A DNA stretch of 64,000 nt, taken from the NCBI GenBank assembly GCA_964019165.1, contig OZ025273.1, forward strand, positions 16,164,714-16,228,713, in the 5' to 3' direction. The DNA is from Mastigias papua (Eukaryota; Cnidaria; Scyphozoa; Rhizostomeae; Mastigiidae). The translations under genes and the position numbers were made by a program. The first letter of the stretch is position 1. Each line of letters starts with the position of its first letter. Under the pieces are notes generated by a model. That model did not search any database and was not told the origin of the DNA. It was given only the letters and a program-made list of their open reading frames with translations. Shown piece by piece: positions 58,671 to 64,000 of this stretch.

Positions 58671-58816
58671 AAACTTGCGAGAAAAAATTGTGCAAAAAAT
58701 GCTCGGATACCTGCGCTAGGCTACGGGGCTTCTTGATTTTCTTCCTTTCCCTTTACTGCCCCGTAGCCTAGCGCAGGTATCCGAGCATTTTTTGCACAAT
58801 TGTTTCTCGCAAGTTT
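58671..58816. repeat. Hairpin, 58-bp arms
   Basis: The left arm (58671-58728) and right arm (58759-58816) are inverted copies with one mismatch, separated by a 30-bp pyrimidine-rich loop. The arms contain ATGCTCGGATACCTGCGC. It sits at the 5' edge of a Gypsy integrase fragment. Confidence 0.95.
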
Positions 58817-58820
58817 CTGT

Positions 58821-59175
58821 ATCAAGCCCAGCTAGACTGCCCATCGAAGTAGAGCTAGGAGTACCTTTTTGGAATCCTAGTAGCCAATCAGATAATGCTC
58901 ATACACTTAGAAAAGTAATACAGTTATCTAATCAGCTTGCCCAGAGAAAGCTGGTTGATGGTAGGGATAGACAGTCTAGTCAATATAACAAGAGCCAGCA
59001 GAACTGGAATCCCTTTGAGATTGGGCAAGCAGTTTGGTTACTCTGTCCCAAAAAGTGGAAGTTCAGCAAGAAGTGGGTTGGTCCCTACAGGGTTTGTAGT
59101 CAAAATGGGGTTAACTATCAACTAAGTTCCAAGAAAGGAAATAGGCTAGTTGCCCACTGTAATGTAGGACTGTAG
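58821..59175 (+). pseudogene. Gypsy integrase C-terminal fragment
   Basis: Open frame with PIEVELGVPF, PSSQSDNAHTLRKVIQ, FEIGQAVWLLCPKKWKFSKK, WVGPYRVCSQNGVNYQL and a stop at 59175. The WVGPYRV segment is the GPY/F module of some Gypsy integrases. No LTR is seen nearby. It is a different family from the element at 2693-11063. Confidence 0.75.
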
Positions 59176-59359
59176 GTACCCCTGGTATATTACCTTGTTT
59201 TGTTCAGTTCATATTCTTTTGTTCCCTTGTTGTTTATATGCTGTCCCTTACAAATTTGTTGTTCATTCTTAGATAGTCATCATATCTAAAACTCAATAGT
59301 AGTCTATCTATATCGAGTATCCTTTACACTACTATGTAATAAGTCAACATACAAAAAAG

Positions 59360-61275
59360 ATGAAGGTGTGGACATGGAATGTGCAGAAAACATCATTTGC
59401 AGCGAATAACAGAGGAAGATTGAAACGAATATTAGAATACGCCTGGATGAACAAAGTTGATATTTTGTTGCTAACAGAAATCACAGCTAGCAATAATGGT
59501 ATCTTTTGGATGGGGAGCAAGGGAAAGAGGACAGTTATCATACATAGCAGAAAAACAGTCATTGCATTTATTGGAATATGGACAGATTTGTGTCTTGAAA
59601 GCGGAAGTCAGCATTGGAGGACAGAGAGAACAACGACAGTACTTGTCAAGACCTACCGTCTAATGTCAGTTTATCAACCACTATGGCATTACGGACTGAA
59701 GGAAATCAATGAATATAGGCATGCAATTGAGGAACAGATAGCAATGACAAGACATGATGAATGGTTAATTATAGGAGGAGATCATAACGCGTCTGTAGGT
59801 AAACTTGAACAAAAGCCAAGCCCTACAAGAGCTAGGGGTATGTATGGTTGTGGACCCAATAACGAAGCAGGAAAGGACCTCATAGCATGGTGTGAATTGA
59901 ATGGTATGACTTGGGCAAATTCCTTTATGAGCCACCCTGATCGAGGGACGTGGTTTCACCAAGGCCATGGACGATGGTATGACTTTGATCGATTTTTAAT
60001 CAAACAAGAGCAACAGCATCGGATTGTGAAGAAAATGAGAACAGTGAAAGAGAACAGTTTCTCAGACCATTGGCCTAAAGAGCTACTTACAAGAACAGTG
60101 ACCAGACCAAGAATAGTGACAACAGGTAATAAAAGGTTATCCATCAATCATTTACTGTTAAAAACCCCAAAAAGTGTGAAGACTATAAAGGAAGGACAGA
60201 GAAGGCCATGGAAAAAATGATAGAAGATGGAAAAGAACCAAAGTGGGTTAATGTAAGTCAAATGATAACAAAGGAAGCCACAGATGTAGTGGGGAGGATG
60301 CCAAAGAGAAGGGATTCACCATGGCTTGAAGGGCACGAAGAAGAGGCACTGGGAGAACACAGGAAGATCACTGAGATTAGTAGCGAGTTATTTTCATTGA
60401 TTGAGGCATCAAAGCAATGCCTAACAGATGAAGAGAAAGAGCAGAAAGATCTTGCACTTAAAGAGAAGCTAGCAGACAGGAAACGTGGAAGGAAACTATT
60501 TAGGAACAAATTGAGAGGATGGGAAAGAACATGGTGGCAACATATCATAGACCAATGCCAAGAAGCTGAACAACAGAATAATGTAGGGAAGATGTATCAA
60601 CTATTAAAAAAGCTAGGACTGAGAGACTCACAAATGGCATCAGCAAGGGAATATTTTACTCCACAATAGTGCACATTACACTTCAAAAAGGTATCAAAAG
60701 ATAAAAATGAGGAGAGTGAGGAAACGAGGAACAAAGCAATAGAAAAGATTACAGATATGAGAGACAGTGAAGCAGCAAGAGTTGAGGCAGATAAGCTCAA
60801 CAGCCCAATAACACACACAGAAATACTTGAAGAATGGTCAAAAGTCAAAGATGGGGCCCCAGGATTAGATAATGTGAGGATAATGTATATAAAACATGCA
60901 AGTACAACCACCCAACAGGCAGTATGTACTGTTATACTAGATATGGCCAACAATCACCCGAATGAATGGGAATCAGTGGTAAAAACTGGTTTGGTAGTCC
61001 CTTTGTTCAAGAAGGGGCAACAAAATGATAGCAACAACTATAGAGGTGTTTGCCTCCTAAGTATGGCAAGTAGAATATTGGCAAGAATCATGGCGTCAAG
61101 ATTAAGAATATGGGCAGAGAAAATAGGAGTGATTGATGAACACCAAGACAGAATTCGAGTTGGTAGATCGACAGCAGATGTGGTACAAATATGTATGAGA
61201 CTACAGGAAGAAGCAGGACTATATGTAAATGAGAGTAATAGCGAGGAAGCCTGGACTCCTGTAGCAACACTTTTG
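59360..61275 (+). pseudogene. LINE M: endonuclease and RT first half
   Basis: AP endonuclease frame 59360-60220: WTWNVQKTSFAANNRGRL, LLTEITASNNG, IIGGDHNASVGKLEQ, GTWFHQGHGRWYDFDRF, FSDHWPKE. A frameshift at about 60200 leads to a second frame (60208 on) with KRRDSPWLEGHEEEAL and WERTWWQHII, a TAG at 60667-60669, then RT: KDGAPGLDNVRI, PLFKKGQQNDSNNYRGVCLL, RLRIWAEKIGVIDEHQ and VGRSTADVVQICMRL. It ends after VATLL near 61275, where the palm motif should begin. Possibly the same clade as LINE K. Confidence 0.85.
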
Positions 61276-61427
61276 GTTTCGCAAGTCACTGAAGAGCCCA
61301 GCGCTATCAACCTCTTTTTGGTGCTTGTTTGAGAAAAAGGTTTGTATTTCGCGCCATTTTCCTTCCTAGCAGCACGTTTGTCGGGGGACACGTTACTTCC
61401 TCTCTCTTCTCCAATCTGACCTTGACA

Positions 61428-62654
61428 ATGAAGAGAAAAGGGAATGATTCATGGCGCAACTTGGAGAAAACACTTGGACTGAAGAGGGTTGGGAATTTGT
61501 TTGGACCGAAGAAGACGTTTGGTAGAGTTCCCACTGACATTCTTGTTCAGCGGATGTCCGCAACCCCTTCGGGCCGTATGAAGAAGTTTGAACCAATGGA
61601 CACAAGGGATTTTATCCCATTTGCAGCCTTCTACGACGAACTGAATATCGAAAATATCAAGACTGCATGTGAGGAGTTCTACCACGAACTACCACATTCA
61701 TGTGACATACTGGCTTCTGATCGTGGCCCATCTTGCACAAACATGGATCAGCTCAAGGGCAGAAAGGTCTTTCTTGTGCGGTTTGTTCCAACAAACTCAG
61801 AATCTAGTTTAGGTAGAAGCAATAAAGATCTGGCTCAAGTCAGGCCGAAAGAACAATTTGACCCCAGTAAATCCACTTTTCCAAAGTCAGTCTCAATTGG
61901 TGATTTACTTAATGCTGGAAAGTTGATTAAACCAGTTCAACAACACCAAGAGCAGATCCAGCTGGAGGACTTTGACTTGGGTTCTGGATCATGGATAAAG
62001 AAAGAAAGCATAACCTTCACACTTGATTGTCAGAATTTTGCATCTGGCGGATTCCGTGAGGCATTTTATGCCTATTCCACTCATCCCAAACTCCCTTCTT
62101 CAAAATTGGTATTAAAGGAGTATAAGGCTGAAACAATCAAAACAATAGAGAGTTCCATGAACATGACTGCTGAAGAGCATACACGCAAGCAAGTACAGAT
62201 GCACACAGTAGCTAGGAATCTGGCTTATCAGTTTGGCAAGAGGTGTCCAAGAGAATTTGGTAAAACATTTCAGTACAACAAGATATACTATGGTGTAAAA
62301 CAAGGTATTCCTGTGACAATTGAGGAATTTGTCCCTGGATGTTTCAAAAAGTATGTCAACAATGATGGCACATGTCTGCTTCAAACACAAAGTGATAATA
62401 AAGACAAGGAGATTTTTTTGAAAGCAGAATGTCTCTCTCATTTCACATATGATCATTTGGGTAGAAAGTTGATGCTGTTGGACCTACAGGGTACAGAGTA
62501 TAACCTTTATGACCCTGAAATTGCAACTGCTGAGCTGAAAGATGGAGATGAAATTTACTTTTGTGCAGGGAACACAACTTTCTTGGGCATTCAAGATTTT
62601 CTTACTGAGCATATTTGCAATCACTTTTGCAATATGTTGACCTTAACCACTTAA
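61428..62654 (+). CDS. Alpha-kinase domain protein, intronless, intact
   Basis: 408 residues from ATG 61428 (ACAATGA). The frame is open upstream to 61329 but only a TTG lies there. The N-terminal half has DSWRNLEKTLGLKRVGNLFG and IENIKTACEEFY...CDILASDRGPSC, which I know only as a partner region of such kinases. The alpha-kinase domain covers about 195-405: FASGGFREAFYA, Lys in LVLKEYK (about 228), EEFVPGCFKKYVNNDG (about 297), SHFTYDHLGRKLMLLDLQG (about 340-354), GNTTFLGIQDFL (about 380) and the zinc site EHICNHFC (about 394). All key residues are present, so activity as a Ser/Thr kinase is plausible. The closest known members are eEF2K and VWKA-like kinases. It could be a host retrogene or part of a local gene expansion. 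Confidence 0.9.
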   Translation: MKRKGNDSWRNLEKTLGLKRVGNLFGPKKTFGRVPTDILVQRMSATPSGRMKKFEPMDTRDFIPFAAFYDELNIENIKTACEEFYHELPHSCDILASDRGPSCTNMDQLKGRKVFLVRFVPTNSESSLGRSNKDLAQVRPKEQFDPSKSTFPKSVSIGDLLNAGKLIKPVQQHQEQIQLEDFDLGSGSWIKKESITFTLDCQNFASGGFREAFYAYSTHPKLPSSKLVLKEYKAETIKTIESSMNMTAEEHTRKQVQMHTVARNLAYQFGKRCPREFGKTFQYNKIYYGVKQGIPVTIEEFVPGCFKKYVNNDGTCLLQTQSDNKDKEIFLKAECLSHFTYDHLGRKLMLLDLQGTEYNLYDPEIATAELKDGDEIYFCAGNTTFLGIQDFLTEHICNHFCNMLTLTT

Positions 62655-62696
62655 GCATCCAACATAAAATACTTTAGTATACATGTGTTCTATATA

Positions 62697-63087
62697 CAGG
62701 GTTCATATGGTCGGAAATAATCAGGGAAAACTGTATTTTTGAGGACAGTTGTGAGAAGTCAGGAAATTTTGAAGAAGCTTGCATTGAGTCAGGACAAAAC
62801 TGGATCTCTATCATCCATGTAAACAAGTTTTTTGGTGCCCAATAGAGAACTGTGCATATTGCATACTCACATCAAAACAATCAAGTCAGCTTTTATTTCC
62901 TTGCAATACTAATTAAGTACAGCATTGGCATCACTACTATACTTGGATTTGAAAGATTGGTTGGGGTGCACCATAACACTGGTTGGCCAAGAAAAATATG
63001 ATACATTTCTGAAATGCAGTCAGCAAAACACCTTCATTTTCAAAAGAAAATCAGGAAAAATATCATGTGGTATATGTATGAACCCTG
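62697..63087. mobile_element. MITE downstream of the kinase gene, 391 bp
   Basis: CAGGGTTCATATG at the left pairs with the complement of the right end (CAGGGTTCATACA). TATATA stands at both junctions. Internal TCAGGGAAAA and TCAGGAAA words are typical of hAT-type MITEs. The rest of 62655-63192 contains no gene. Confidence 0.65.
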
Positions 63088-63192
63088 TATATAATATGTA
63101 TGCTGTAGAAAACCAATGGAAATCTGTATTTATACTATTACTGATCAGTTTTTCATATCATCTATGACTTTTAGAAAACAAACTGAAATGTC

Positions 63193-64000
63193 TCACACTA
63201 TCTGTTGTGGAAGGTATTGCTGCTTAAGAAAACAGTACATGTGTTTTAGTCTATGAGGTGGTATTGTCTCTGGATTTGGGATAAGCTGCCTGCACTTCAG
63301 TTCCAATCTTTGATCAGTAATGTCTGGAGGAGCCTCTAAAATGCCTGAAAATTCAGCAACCTCTTTCAACTTATCAGCTGTTACACTTGTGCCACACTTT
63401 TGTCCTCCATAGCTTTCAGGAAATCCAAATAAATGATTAGGAATACCAGTTGGTAACTCACTTTTCTGCCTCCGAATTCTATGGCAGTTCCAGTTGTCTG
63501 CAAACTGCCCACATTCCTGTTGAATTACTGGCTTGAAAACATAGAATAGAAGCTGCCTTTCAACTTCATCATGAGGATCATACTCCTTGCTCTCAATCAA
63601 ATGAGATAGCTGGGCTTTAAAATATTTTTCTAAACGTTCATGAAGGTCTCTCCACCAACGTTCAATCTTATTTGATGTTGATGGACCAAAAAGAACAGAA
63701 TCTGTTGCATCCTCCATAACACCTAGTTTATCAGTTAAGTATGCATGAATGGTTGCCATCTTGCCGGTTTCTGTGCCCTTGTCTACTCGCAGGTAGTTGG
63801 GAAGAAGTCCAGCTTCATAAAGGAACTCCACATATTTCTTACCAATAGTAAGAGGGTTTGAATTAGAATAAGTTATGAAGATATAAAGCAGCTTCCTTGA
63901 AAATGTATCCAAACAGCCATACACCCCAAATGGGAAGATTGAATTCTGGTAGCCGCAAAGCTTATCATGACCATCCAAAGATACCATCCATAAGGGACCA
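63193..64000 (-). CDS. Integrase-core (rve-like) protein, C-terminal part
   Basis: A minus-strand frame open from the window edge to its stop at 63193, 264 codons from the first visible ATG (63987), which is probably internal. It starts with VSLDGHDKL (first Asp), then FGVYGCLDTFSRKLLYI, LRVDKGTETGKM (second Asp), SNKIERWWRDLHERLEKYF (Glu), and a C-terminal WNCHRIRRQKSELPTGIPNH. This is a D,D,E integrase fold of the kind found in many cnidarian and fish genomes, usually without retroviral gag or RT. It may belong to a DNA transposon (Ginger- or IS3EU-like) or a domesticated gene. No break is seen. Confidence 0.75.
   Translation of the reverse strand, partial: GPLWMVSLDGHDKLCGYQNSIFPFGVYGCLDTFSRKLLYIFITYSNSNPLTIGKKYVEFLYEAGLLPNYLRVDKGTETGKMATIHAYLTDKLGVMEDATDSVLFGPSTSNKIERWWRDLHERLEKYFKAQLSHLIESKEYDPHDEVERQLLFYVFKPVIQQECGQFADNWNCHRIRRQKSELPTGIPNHLFGFPESYGGQKCGTSVTADKLKEVAEFSGILEAPPDITDQRLELKCRQLIPNPETIPPHRLKHMYCFLKQQYLPQQIV

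Overview
This 64 kb window is animal nuclear DNA that consists almost entirely of nested and decayed transposable elements. The evidence for a metazoan genome is the spliced genes with GT..AG introns, PIF/Harbinger transposons with paired nuclease and MADF genes, RTE-like LINEs with trinucleotide-repeat tails, Gypsy and Copia LTR elements, a Mutator-like transposase, hAT-type MITEs, an intronless alpha-kinase gene and a Zisupton/KDZ transposon. This mix fits a marine invertebrate, possibly a cnidarian, but the sequence alone does not fix the species. No rRNA gene, CRISPR array or bacterial operon is visible.

Layout. Bases 1-420 are the right end of a Harbinger element (O). A Gypsy element (2693-11063, TSD ATCGG) sits exactly inside the YADD codons of an older minus-strand LINE, and the Gypsy reverse transcriptase is itself split by Harbinger A (4728-8695, TSD TTA). 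At 12.9-19.7 kb Harbinger C carries Harbinger B (14017-17757, TSD TAA) inside its nuclease gene; in both, nuclease and MADF exons interleave on opposite strands. Bases 20150-37449 form a 17.3 kb Zisupton/KDZ-type element (Z) with the 8-bp TSD AACTGACT and large subterminal inverted-repeat arrays. Its coding modules run in this order: SGNH-hydrolase-like exon, C48 protease, C2H2 fingers, SWIM, Cys cluster, SAP, KDZ nuclease, second C48-like domain, PHD finger. Harbinger D (38469-44746) holds a nearly intact RTE-like LINE (39086-42552, 13-bp TSD). Harbinger E (44877-47833) follows directly. A Mutator-like transposase remnant (48625-50390, minus) precedes a Copia element (from 50401) broken by Harbinger G (itself holding a hAT MITE) and by Harbinger F, whose nuclease is nearly intact. 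The last 8 kb hold LINE pieces, one with a 2A-like motif and one RT with C-terminal zinc fingers, a near-perfect 58-bp-arm hairpin, a Gypsy integrase tail, an endonuclease-RT LINE cut off mid-RT, an intact alpha-kinase ORF (61428-62654) and an integrase-like ORF running off the right edge.

How the genes work together. Each complete Harbinger pairs a DDE nuclease (HARBI1-like) with a MADF/Myb-like DNA-binding protein; family knowledge says the second protein imports the nuclease and binds the element ends. The Z proteins look like one very large transposase gene with SUMO/ubiquitin-protease modules. Most coding regions carry one to several stops or frameshifts. The cleanest are the alpha-kinase, the integrase-like ORF, LINE X (one stop) and the F nuclease (one stop).
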